A DNA stretch of 64,000 bases from Papaver somniferum (taxonomy: Eukaryota; Streptophyta; Magnoliopsida; Ranunculales; Papaveraceae), in assembly GCF_003573695.1 (NCBI RefSeq), contig NC_039364.1:231610784-231674783 (forward strand), written 5' to 3'. The number at the start of each line of letters is the position of its first letter. The stretch's first letter is position 1. The notes below the pieces were generated by a model that was not told where the DNA came from, searched no databases, and saw only the letters and a program-made list of their open reading frames with translations. Both the position numbers and the translations under genes were made by a program. Positions 1 to 11,200 of the stretch are shown here, piece by piece.

Positions 1-1135
1 CCACTACACTCCATCATTCTCCTATCCCCTAGCCACTCATTACATCAACCCCTCAACCTATTCTTCCCACTGAAACCCTAGTTTTAGGGGTTGATGAAAC
101 TAGTGAGCTAGAAACGCAATTGAAGGTGTGGGAAGCATCAGGAGACCATAAGGAAGCATGGGTCGACATACTCAAGAGTTTTCAGAGATTAGGTAAGGGC
201 TAATTCAATTTTTTATAAAACCCTAATTTTGGATTTTTGGGGATTTTATGTTTTAATGATTGTATGTATGAATTGGAAGCATGGGTGAGAGCTACTGAGT
301 GAATTCATAGAATTAGGTGAGGTTAATTTGTATTTTTAGCAAACCCTAATTTTACTGATTTGGGGCTTTTGGGGATATTTTGGGGGAATTGTAATTGAAT
401 ATAAATTAGAGTCTTGGGGTGTTGTATAGGGCATGCCTGGACTAGCCAGTGCTTCACCCAAGAGGACTGGAATAGCCAGTGCCTCAAGGGTTAGTTTTTA
501 CTTTAAATGATGTTGTAAATTTCAATTGTTTTTATCCTATCCATGCTTTGATCTTGTTGTGCTTGAATTGTCTAGGATTGAATATCCTTTTAGGTAGTTA
601 AAACACTAAGCAAGCTTCTCTGCGGGTAGTTGCAGTGTGAGAGCCCCAACTATCACAAGGTTTAGAATTCATCTTAGTGCCTTTAGCCTCCTTTCTAGAC
701 CAACCCTTAGATGAACAGCCGGCTTTGAACCGCAACTGTCATCTAGTTATTCAGAAAGCCTAGAAGCTGACTGATAACTAACAAGGGACAAGAACATAGC
801 TGGAGGACCTGCCTTTGTAATCTTTGCTCATTTCCCTTGGCTCAATGCCTTGGTTTGTTTGTCATTGTTTCACTGTTTCTTTATCACTGCCTTTGTTTCT
901 TTATCACTGCCTGTGTTATTGCCTCTTTTTGTTGTTGTTGCTCTTACTTTTACAGTCTTGCATTTTACTTCACCACTTGTTTACTGCCTTGCCTTTGGCT
1001 ACTGCCTTTGTTCTCTGTTAAGCTTAAAAAACAGTTTAGGAAACTTCAACTTACACACCCTAGTCTCTGTGGATTCGACCCGTATTTGCATTGTTCTACA
1101 CCGCGACACCGTGCACTTGCGGTATTAGTTTGTGA
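1..1135 (+). repeat. Probable gypsy-type LTR/leader remnant
   Basis: No credible gene is seen. The stretch is rich in pyrimidine runs (about 835-1020, with CTGCCTTTG-type repeats) and ends near 1060-1130 in a CTGTGGATTCGACCC block followed by a CACCGCGACACCG motif. Such blocks are common near the 3' end of plant Ty3/gypsy LTRs, where a sentence-like 'CTGTGGATTCGACC' precedes the LTR end. Two diverged copies of a TGGA(C/A)TAGCCAGTGC phrase lie around 430-478. Neither LTR end, PBS nor TSD could be fixed, so this is a family-level guess from motif style only. Confidence 0.35.
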
Positions 1136-1164
1136 CTCTTTTAGAGAGCCACCATCATCCACTA

Positions 1165-1405
1165 TGTAATTCCCTATAAATAGCCGTTCAGTTGTAAAGG
1201 AAAAGGGAGAGATCTTTTCTGAGCGAGAAGCAAGTAAATAGGAGAGAGAAAATCTAGAGCAGTGGTTATTCTTGATTCCTTTATCTTTTCTTGTAAGATT
1301 GTTCAAAGATTCATCAATAAAATTAAGATTGTTAATCCAAAAATGAGTTGAATGCTAATTAAATCTTGTGAGGGGGTGTAGTGTAGGATTTCCTGCAACT
1401 ACACA
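1165..1405 (+). mobile_element. Possible solo or truncated Ty1/copia LTR
   Basis: A TATA box (CTATAAATAG, 1174-1183) is followed by a purine-rich leader. The stretch ends in an ACTACACA-like terminus next to TGGTATCC at 1406-1413, which resembles the start of a tRNA-Met primer-binding site (TGGTATCAGAGC). This order of promoter, leader and PBS is typical of short copia LTRs. A short acidic reading frame ending in SDSDSSDED lies just downstream (to about 1480) but I cannot assign it. No partner LTR was found. Confidence 0.35.
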
Positions 1406-1410
1406 TGGTA

Positions 1411-2929
1411 TCCAAAATTCCGGAGTATGCGCTGGAGTTGATGGTGGGTGAATCGGACTCGGATTCCTCCGATGAAGATTGATGGTTTTAGTTATTTTTG
1501 TGTACGTTTTGTGGGTAGATCTCTATGTAAACCCTCACGAGACTATAACTCGTCCATTAGGGTCGCCTAGGGGTTCAAAGGCTTGATGCATGTGCTAAGT
1601 GCATCCGTTATTCCTACGACAAGGAGTTAGATTTTATGTTTCAATTAATGTAGTAACCAAAATTGCATGAATAAAGTGGATTACATCTTTCTAGATTCCG
1701 TTTTCTGTTGGGTATAACTAAAGATCGGCAAGGTTGTAAACTGCACATCGTGCTGGCTAATCCTGGGTCCTTTTGTTCCAAGATTACTTGGATGCCGACT
1801 ATATACTAGCCGACAAGGTGATAAATTGATAAAATGCCCACTAAACATTAGCCGAGAAGGTGAGAAAATAATAAGATGCCAACTAGTGAAGCATTTACAA
1901 CACATCTCCTGTGTGTCAAAAATAATAAAGTCGGTATCTATATTTATTACAAGTATGCCAGCTACCTATAGTCGCTATCTTCATAATTTGTCAACCCTGC
2001 CGACTTTTCATACTTTCAGAACCGAAAGTGTTGATTTCTTATTTAATTTTGAGTATGAAATCACTCGGTAGTTTTTGCAATCCCGTTTTTATAAGTGTTT
2101 GGCTAGTGTGTTTTCGTTTCCGTTGCAAAAGAAAAAATCAAAAATAAATAAATAAAGAGTTCCTCAAAAATCATAACCCATAATCCATGAATTCAATCTA
2201 AATAAAACCTAATTTCAGAATTTTTATCATCTAATTTTTATCAACTAGTTAACTAACTAAACTAATTAACCTAATCAAAATTTTCCAGTGTTAATTAAGC
2301 AAAGATAAAATAGTCATTTTGAAAATAATTGATGAAGGATATTGTGTTTTACTTCATAATGATCCGAAATTTGTCTCATTAGGTATACCACAATTAATCT
2401 GAGTATACCCCAATTTGGTAAGGCTTAAAAACTCAAAAACTTTATAATAAAAAACCATTCTGTGCTTTAACCTCTGTTGGTTCTCACATTTGAACTTTAG
2501 ATAACTCTAAATTCGCCACAAAAGTATGTTTCGCTTTATGAAAGCAAAACAAACAAACACAAACAATGTTCGTCAAGAACTAAAGATAAAAAGAAAGTCA
2601 AAGTGCAATGCAGAGAAAGGACCAGGCGCGGATCAAATAAAATGTTTCCATTTCACCACCACTGTCCACTGATAAAACTTGCTTAGTAGAAGCCCAATAG
2701 AAAGACTGAATTTAATCTCAGCCATTAGCGCGGAAAGATGCTGCGATTTACCTTTGGAAGAGCGTTGATTACGTGCAATCCGAGTATTCCAAAGTATACT
2801 GGTATGCGATCTTTTCCCGGATTTCTCTTCTCATGCTAGTAAAGCCCGGAAGAATCCCAAGCAGAAATTAACCCCCACCCCACCAAAAAAAGAGGACTTC
2901 AACCTTCCTTGCGCAGCTTCAACATTTCC
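1411..2929. other. Gene-free stretch with a small tandem repeat
   Basis: No supported gene. Two degenerate tandem units of about 42 bp, each starting TAGCCGA(C/G)AAGGTGA, occupy 1807-1848 and 1849-1890. The rest is AT-rich with no recognisable protein similarity. Confidence 0.5.
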
Positions 2930-2931
2930 TA

Positions 2932-3167
2932 CTATCTCCGTCCCTAATTAGATGACCTAGTTAAAATTTACTAGTAAATTTAGAAATGATTTATCTCTCA
3001 AATTATACAACGGATTTTTGTTAACTTTGTATCATCGGAAAGCGTTTTAAAACACCTATCTAATGAATATAAATATGGCTATCAAATTTTACATATTTCT
3101 TATAATAATAATAATCTATCACTCCACTTATTTATGGTATAGGTCCTCTAATTAGGGACGGTAGGAG
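2932..3167. mobile_element. Stowaway-like MITE (Tc1/mariner), 236 bp
   Basis: The terminal inverted repeats share the core CCGTCCCTAATTAGA(T/G)GACCT (left, near 2938) and its reverse complement ending GGGACGGTAGGAG (right, 3155-3167). The element is flanked by TA dinucleotides (2930-2931 and 3168-3169), the expected Tc1/mariner target duplication. It is non-coding. The TIRs differ at a few outer positions, so it is not a very recent insertion. Confidence 0.8.
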
Positions 3168-3237
3168 TATTAAATTAGAGACAAAAAGATATTACCACCA
3201 ACCTACCGTAGATCGAAGTGATGAATAGCTCTATGCA

Positions 3238-3238
<1 letters not shown>

Positions 3239-3270
<32 letters not shown>
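3239..3270. repeat. Poly(A) run, 32 bp
   Basis: Uninterrupted A tract. It could be a relic retroposon tail, but no retroposon body could be attached on either side. Confidence 0.9.
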
Positions 3271-3272
<2 letters not shown>

Positions 3273-3547
3273 GAAACAAATGAAATTCTTCCATATAAAT
3301 AAACTTGCCTTAATTGTCTTGTTTTTATGGACACAGATATCCAACGAAATGCTGGAAGGATAAGCGAAAATGAGCTTTCAGAGTTGCCACTTGTCATTGA
3401 CTATTCCTGTGGAACAATAAACATATATATCCACTTGTTGTTCTATCAAACTTTTCTTAAATGTATATGGATAGATTAAAAACAATAAGAATTCTTGAAA
3501 GAAAAATGTTCGCACTAACCTGAATGGAGATGTGAACTGAGCATATA

Positions 3548-6500
3548 CTACTGGTTTATCGACCGGATCTTCTTGCCATTAAGGGTGACACTGGGGATGT
3601 AAGATAGAATACTCCAGTCCCCTACTTCCTGCTCTTTTCCATAAGAATATATCATTAAGTGTTGAAGTTTGGTGAGGTTCTGTACGTACTCCGGGATGAG
3701 CTTAATCGAGTCATCAAGATTAGCATATATGTTCAAATGTTGAAGTTCTCTAGATTCACCCTTTCCTTCTACTATCTCACCCAAGTCCACTACCTCCAGA
3801 CTACTCATATCAGTAATTTCAAGAACAGTCAGCTTAGGAAATGGTGTGAATGTATCAACCTGGACGCCACCATAAATCTCGACCCCGATGGCCTTTAAAC
3901 CCTCTATATATTTTTATCACAAGTACTTCAAGAGATGGTAATAGTCCCAAAGACGGTAATTCTGTACAGTTAGAGCAATTGTGTAATCCTAGATAGCGCA
4001 GATTTGTTAATGCTTCTGTACTGCCCATCCAACCTGGATATCTGAAACCCATATTCTGGTATATGGTCAGCTTCTTCAAGTTTGGATGTGGTTTGAGGAC
4101 TTCCAACAGACTCTCCATCAACCTCTCCACCACCAACGTCTCTGGTTTTTGTTGACGTACCTGGCGTCCACTTGATAAGGAAGCCAGTGTTGCGCCACTA
4201 GGTTTAAAGCTTAACCGAAGCGCATTGAGTTGATACTTCTTGTGCAGTTCAGCTTCAGCAGCTTCCTCTTCAGAATTCAGCCTCCCTAGCCCTTTTATTG
4301 CCAAATCACCCTTTAAATGATTGTGGTATTTTAACTCTTTCATTTTGCCAAATCACCCTTTTTGAAATATTGAACAATATGCAAAACAGTTTTTCAATGG
4401 TGACGGTAAGCCATCATAACTCAACAAGAAAGCCGGATTCATAAGTTGTTGGCTATGATCAAACCTCTTCAGTTCCCAAATCCTGCTTTCGAGTATACAT
4501 CGCCAATGACTTTGTTATTCAACAGACTCCCTAGAAGACTTAATGCAAGAGGCACACCATCACACTTATTTGCTATCTTGTTACATATTTCTTCAAGAAT
4601 TTTGTTTTTTTCGTTGTCCTTTCCGAAAAAGGCTTTATGATGCAACAAAGAAACACTATCACTGCAGGATAAAACTTCCAGCATATGCTTGCAAGAGTTT
4701 ATCCTCCAAGCAACAATGTCACTGCGGGTAGTGACCAAAATGCGGCTTCCCTCTGCTCCAAGATTGAGCAAATGCTTCAGAGGATCCCAATTATTTGGAT
4801 CCTCAGTCCAAAAGTCATCTAGCACAAGTAAGAATTTCTTTCCATTGACAGACTCACAGAGTTCTGTGTGGAAAGCATTCCATGTCGAGCTAGTTGTATC
4901 CTTTTGGGTAGCCTCTCGTATAATTGCCTTAGCGATTACTCCGAGATCAAAGGGATTAGGCACACTGACCCACAAAGGTAATTGAAAATGAGTTTTTATA
5001 TTGGTATCATTGAATACTAATTGTGCGAGAGTAGTCTTGCCAAGTCCCCCCATCCCGATGATAGAGATGATGCGAGGATCACCTAGTTGAGTACTGCTCT
5101 CAATACCAAACAGTTTGTTCCGAATATAAACAGATATAGGCCTAGTTTTATACCCGATAGATAACCATAGGCCCGTTTTTTTTCCACTTTGTAAATTTAG
5201 GCTTCCATCCATTTTTCCATCCAAATCCGTTACTTTTGTCAATTTCTCGGTCCATTCAGTCAATTTCTCCTCAGACTAGATGATACTAGTACTCATTTTG
5301 GTGTTTGATCTGATACTAGTGTGAATCTCGGAAATAATCAACGGGTTAGATTGGATAGCATAGAAAATCGCCACATGTCATAAACACAATTAATCAAATT
5401 ATTTGTCGATGCTCATCTCGAAAATAATCAACGGGCGCCAATAAACCGATCTTCAAGTTCACTATCTTCTTTTTCACAAAGCCTTTCACCGAGTCTTGTA
5501 TGCATATCTAATCAGAGGATTCCGATTTATTGAGTTTGATAGAGAAATCTAGGTTTTTTATCTTCTTCTACTTCTTATCCATGTTATCAACTTTAATAAT
5601 TTCTTCAGGTACCCTCAATTTAGTCCATCAGCGAAGGTCAATTCACATAAGTTAACCTAAACTCGATTCAATCTTCATCCAAACCTAAATTTGGATACCA
5701 ATTAGCACTTGCAGCAAGATTGAATATGGAAACCTAAAATCGACATCAACTACATCTGTTCTTGAAGAAGATTTAATAAGGTTCAATATAAGCAAATAAA
5801 TTCATTCGAAAGATAAGTTTATTCTTCTATTGTACATTCAATCCATTCGAAAACCTTGATTAATCGAGTTTGAATTGGCTTGCAGTGGTAGTGTTTTAAT
5901 AAAATATGGAGGAATTGTTACTGGTGGTGCACACAAAGTAGCTGAGAAGGGATTGCAGGTGGATATGTGTCCCAAGTGTTAGAACACGAGTTGTTCTTGC
6001 AGTACTGTGACGGGTTCTAGGGAATGCAGTGAGAGGATATGGCTGAATGAAATTCGAGCTCGCTGTTGTTGCTTGCAAGGGAAGTGGTATTGCAGGTTGA
6101 AGTGCCACGTGTCGACTGATGGTGATGTTTACATAGTCCACGTGAACAGAAATCATACATGTGAGATACCGAACCGAGTTAGCAAATAAACACGTGACTG
6201 ATGTGATGACCTGTATTACACAGTCACAACCGAGTCGATATGCAGCCTCGTCGAGTGAAATGGGAACTCAGTAAGTTGGAAGGGTTTCAAGGACTGATAA
6301 GTCTTTTTATCCAATCCTAACGGCAACAAAAAGGAGGATAACTGCTGTTTAGCGTTTTCTCATTGTAACGGTCAAAACCGGTCAAGATTTGTAATTTTCA
6401 AAAAAAACGGCCTATGGTTGTAACCCTGAAAAAAAAGAGGCCTTCATCTGTTTTTAACCCATTATATTTTTGTCAATATCACGACCCCATATATCTGAAT

Positions 6501-7065
6501 CAACCATGATAAAACTAGTCTCCTTTCGTGATTTTGAGTAGGAGACCTCCGGAAGAACCTCATTTAATGTAATATGAAACTTGAATTGATCTTTCTCATT
6601 TTTAATATAATCCAGTGACTTTCGAATTTCTGTGATCTTAATACCAATATCATGGCGTAGAGCAATTTTTCTGAAACGTGATACAGGAGAACATGAGTAG
6701 GAGGAAGAAGATGATGATACCTGATTTTTCTTTGCCAGATTCTTGCCATCATCTTCATTATCATTAGTAAGATGTTGCTGCAGCTTCTCCAATTTTGACC
6801 TTTGAATTTCTGTGCCCCACTCGTCCAGAACGTCCTACATTTCGTAAGCTGCAGTTTTTAGTTTATCTAACCACATCTTTACCAACTCATCATTCATTCG
6901 CCTTCTCTCAGCATCACTGAGCACAGCTTGGAGGGTTTTGAATGTTGATTCAAGCTTTTTGAGCTCATTTCGGACCCCCACCACCAACCTTACTTCTTGT
7001 TCAATCTCTTGTTTTACGACAGAACCTAATTCACGAACCAAGAACGAAAGCAGAACATCAGCCAT
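3548..7065 (-). pseudogene. CC-NBS-LRR disease-resistance gene, broken (CNL class)
   Basis: Encodes remains of an intracellular immune receptor. ATG at 7065-7063 opens an Rx-type coiled-coil domain (MADVLLSFLVREL...). An in-frame TAG at 6837-6835 falls in the conserved AAYEM-stop-DVLDEW motif. The NB domain resumes below 5127 with P-loop GMGGLGKTT, kinase-2 LLVLDDFW, RNBS-B GSRILVTTRS and GLPL-type GVPLAL. A frameshift near 4480 precedes RNBS-D (FLLSYDGLPSPLKNCFAYCS). The MHD region and most LRRs are absent: RNBS-D runs almost directly into a late LRR segment (GDLAIKGLGRL). A 2-bp insertion near 3905 shifts the frame again before the C-terminal LRRs, which end at TAA 3550-3548. A Mutator-like element splits the NB domain (5128-6453). 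A full family member is roughly 900-1200 residues; this one cannot be expressed as a full receptor. Class assignment is secure, function is lost. Confidence 0.92.
5128..6453. mobile_element. Mutator-like (MULE/MITE) insertion in the NB domain
   Basis: The two ends are inverted repeats of about 65 bp at roughly 75% identity. The left end begins AAACAGATATAGGCC and the right end closes GGCC-TTCATCTGTTT; both contain an inner AACCATAGGCC block followed by a homopolymer. Removing the segment rejoins the coiled-coil/linker and P-loop parts of the resistance gene. No clean 8-11 bp target duplication was found, so the superfamily rests on long TIRs. A short plus-strand frame (about 6007-6189, no ATG start) has W-x-C, C, H and H-x-C spacing (GKWYCRLKC...VNRNHTC) like the FLYWCH/WRKY-GCM1 fold found near MULE transposases, but this is weak. 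Confidence 0.65.
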
Positions 7066-7884
7066 TACTTCACTCTTAATCTTCTTCTCAAGAAAAAATG
7101 AAAGTGAACTGTAAAGAGAAATCCAGAAAAAGAAAGAGGAATTTATGGTAGTGCACACTGCACAGTATTTCTGGAAGTATAATTTAAATCTGATTAGCAC
7201 GATGTTCTTATATTGCCGTGCAATACATTATTCAGTTGACTAACATCCAGTTGTACACTCTACAGATGGGTTATAGCAATAATAGTCAACTCTCTAGACC
7301 AATCAGGTCAAGGATAATGCAATAACGCGTAAAAAGCAGTAGGTGTAACAGTAACATTTGGCGAATATGGGTTGCAGTTCGCAACCAGGGGAAAGAATAA
7401 GCTGCATTGGCAGGCCGGATTTCATTGCAAGTCTAGAAATGCATGCTGTTTCTTACTTCAGGTTTAGATAGTTGCAAGTTTTTGGGGCTCTTGTGGCCTC
7501 TTTTCTTGTTCCTATTTTTTTTGTTTACCTTGTAACTTTGGTTTTCTTTTAGTTCATTTTTGACTTGCTGAAAAAAAAAAGAGCAAGTTGGTTCAAGGCG
7601 AGCTGAACCAATTGAAGCAAAAGTCCAACAAGCATTATTGACCAATTGAATGAGGTGCATTTAACTTGGCTCATTTAAACTATAGAAGGCCTGTTTTTAC
7701 GGTAGATTCAATGGATCCCCGGGAACATCCTTACACAAGATAGTGGCGCACTGGCAACGTAATCATGGGGATAGGGAAGAACTATAATGCTTGGTTGGCC
7801 AACATTAATAAAATCCACAGACTTTAACAAATTTTGAATTCTGATCGTTTCACCTTGTACTGTCTTTATAGTCAAAGCTGGATG
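7066..7884. other. Promoter-side flank of the CNL relic; no gene seen
   Basis: Sequence upstream of the resistance pseudogene and downstream boundary of the copia insertion. Only short frames without recognisable domains occur. The segment up to about 7200 keeps an open frame in phase with the CNL start but lacks an ATG and is best read as 5' leader. Confidence 0.5.
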
Positions 7885-8124
7885 TGTTAGACTGAGTCAA
7901 GCATCCGTACTCTGTACGGACTACTTTATTACTGTTAATCATAGCCACATGATTTAGTTTTTGTTACAGCTGTTATCTTATTTACAGTCTGTCATTCACC
8001 GCCTGTAATATATCAGTCACCTCCTGTAATATTTGTTTTGTAGTTGAGTCTGTGCGTCTATATAAGACTCAGTCCTGTACTATTGTAGAATTAACATTCA
8101 TTGAATACAAACACAATTCTTACA
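7885..8124 (+). repeat. 5' LTR of copia element
   Basis: TGTTAG...TTACA, 240 bp. It carries a TATA box (CTATATAAG, about 8060) that would drive transcription of the element. It matches the LTR at 12909-13147. Confidence 0.93.
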
Positions 8125-8136
8125 TGGTATCAGATA
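8125..8136 (+). promoter_or_regulatory. Primer-binding site (tRNA-Met)
   Basis: TGGTATCAGATA abuts the 5' LTR and matches the usual plant copia PBS TGGTATCAGAGC except at the last bases. Confidence 0.88.
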
Positions 8137-8222
8137 CCAAAAAGGGAACTTCAACTTCTCTCTGATCCTCACCTGTAACAAAACCTTCAAATCACCATTA
8201 AACTTGCAACTTAACCCTAAAA

Positions 8223-11200
8223 ATGGTGAGAACCACTCAACGAAACACCGCATCATCTTCCGCTGTCAACAACAACACACTAAACATCAACAATTCACAG
8301 TTGTTTCTACCATTATCATCACCACAACCTCAACAACCAACCTTTTTACCTTCTTCCCACCACCACCACCACCATCTACAACTCAACAATCATCACCACG
8401 ACCGCCTTTTACTACACCACAACAACAACATCTTCATCACACACCAATACAGATTCCACAACATATATTACCTTCTCAAAATCTTCATCGTTTTTACTTC
8501 GCTCAATTTCAAACACAACAACCTCAAATACAACCACAACAACCTCCATTACATTCTTCCTTCTACAATCAGTTTGTTTTTCAGCCAAGATTTACAATTC
8601 CTTTTCAAAACATAAATAATTTAGTTTCTGATAAATTAGATGGCTCAAATTATCTTGTATGGAAAGATCAGATTTCTTCCATTCTTATCTGTACAAACCT
8701 TTATGGTTTTGTTGATGGAACTGTTCCACCTGAATCTCCTATGGTGATGATCAACAACACTCAAACACCAAATCCAAACTATCTTGAGTGGTTACAAGTT
8801 GATAAATTTGTTGGATCTTGCATTAACGCTGCAGTAGCTAGATCGTTCTCTTCTGAATTGCTTGGTAAAAACACAGCCAGAGAAAAATAGATGCATTTGG
8901 AGAAACTTTTCAGTGATCAATTTCTTGCTCGTAAGTCTTTGTTGAGATCTCAACTTCACTCAATCAAGAAAGGCTCGTCAACAATTTATGATTTCCTTCA
9001 TCAAATCAAGACAATTTCAGATTCTTTAGCAGAAATTGGTGAACCAGTGCAAGACTCTGATCTGGTAATGTATACTCTTAATGGTCTAGGTCGAGAGTTT
9101 ATTCACTTTGTTGTTAGTGTTCAAAACAGAGAGCCTCCGTTATCTTTCTCTGAACTTTGATCTCATCTTCTTAGTCATGAGCAATTCTTGAAAGAACAAG
9201 ATTCAGATTCCTTCTCTACACTAATTTCAGATCCAACAAACTCAGCTTTCTTTGTGAAGAAACAACCTTCTCCTTATACTTCTAATTTTCTAAAACCTAC
9301 ACCTTCATTTCCATCACATGTATCACCTTCATCATCATCGTCTCCATCTTCTACAACAACTTGTCCTCCTGGTTTTCGAAAAACTGAGTTTAATCCTGCT
9401 CAAAAGCAAGTTATCGATTATGGATCCATTCCTTGTCAGATATGTCATAAACAAGGTCATCAAGGTAATCGGTGTAGATTTCGATATGCTCCTTCAAGAA
9501 ACAGTTTAGCTCCTCCTCAGAAGGCTTTTCTTGGACTTGATCTTAATGCAGGGAGTGATACTTCTTCTCCTTGGTTTTCTAATGAGTTTGATTATAATGG
9601 ACAATTTCCTAATGATACTGCTTATGAGAGTGGAGGCTATTGGAGTCATACTCACTCAGGAACAGTTTGGATACCTGATTCAGGAGCTTCTAGCCACATG
9701 ACAAATGATGCTTCAGTTTTACAGAATACTTCTGCTCATTCTGGCACTGAACAAGTTATGGTTGGAGATGGTAAGTTACTTCCTATATCTTTAGTAGGTT
9801 CTTCAACTTTATCTACTCCATCTAAGCAGTTTAATCTACAGAAAGTACTTTATGTTCCTCATTTGCAACACAATTTAATGTCTGTTGCTCAATTTACTAA
9901 GGAAAATAACTGTGTTTTCTTGTTCTATCCTTGGGGATATGAATAAAGTCATTGAGGAGCCACCTTATTCTTGATAGAGGGAGGATGCAGCATGGATTAT
10001 ATCCCATAATATCTGGAAAATCTACTTCAAATACTACTACTCAACAACCAAGTGTTTCTCCTCATAGTACTGCCTTTATTACTTTAGCAGCTTCTTCAAC
10101 TTTGTGGCATTCAAGACTAGGCCATCCTGCTCAGAAGATTCTCCATAAGCTTGACACCAGTACTGCTATCAAACTATCTACAAAATGTACTTCTATTTGT
10201 GGATCTTGTCAGTTAGCTAAGAATAAATGTTTACCTTTTCATGCCACTGGTAATAATTCTAGTCTACCTTTTCTGTTGGTTCACTGTGATATCTGGGGCC
10301 CTTCTCCTGTACAATCTCATCTGGGATACAAGTATTATATTCTGTTTGTTGATGATTGTACAAAATTTTCATGGATTTATCCAATGAAGAATAAATCAGA
10401 CAGTGTTCATTGCTTTAAGTTGTTCAAGTCTCTTATTGAGAATCTGTTTACTGTTAAGATAAAACACTTTCAGTGTGATGGTGCTCTTGAGCTTGTTAAA
10501 GGACCATTTAGAGACTTTCTTGATTCTAGTGGTATTGCCTTAAGAATTTCATGTCCTTATCTTCATCAACAAAATGGTTCAGCAGAGAGGAAACATAGAC
10601 ATGTCACAAAGATGGGGAATACTTTATATTTTCATGCTTCTCTTCCAAAGAAGTTTTGGTTTGATTCTTTTTTAACAGCTGTGTTTCTTATCAAAAAACT
10701 TCCCGGTAAGCTCCTTGACTTTAAATCTCCTTATGAAATGCTATACAAGTGTAGACCAGATTATTCTCTTCTCAGAGTGTATGGGTGTTTATGTTATCCA
10801 AACTTGGCAGCTTATAGGAAAGATAAGCTCAGCCCAAAATCAGCTACCTGTGTGTTTCTGGGATACAATATTCATCATAAGGGGTACAGATGTATGGACT
10901 TGCGCAATCATAGGATATATGTCACTACTCATGTTGTTTTTGATGAAACTAAGTTTCCATTTGCTGAGTCAACTGCTACTGTTGCTTCCATATCAGCTGA
11001 GTCAACTGGTACTGTTGATCCCACCACAGCTGAGTCAACTGCTACTGTTGATCCCACCACAGCTGAGTCAACTGCTACTGTTGCTTCCATATCAGATGAG
11101 TCAACTACCATTGTTGATCCTACCACAACTGAGTCAACTGGTACTGTTGATCCTACCACAACTGAGTCAACTGGTACGGTTGATACTGCTTCACCTGAAT

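Noticed and set aside
824..1169. Three overlapping plus-strand frames rich in Leu, Phe, Cys and Ser
   Set aside because: They read the same TTTG/CTTT-rich tract in three phases, none has a recognisable domain and composition alone explains the open frames.
6007..6189. FLYWCH-type zinc finger gene
   Set aside because: No ATG, only about 60 codons and imperfect Cys/His spacing; mentioned only as a possible transposon remnant.
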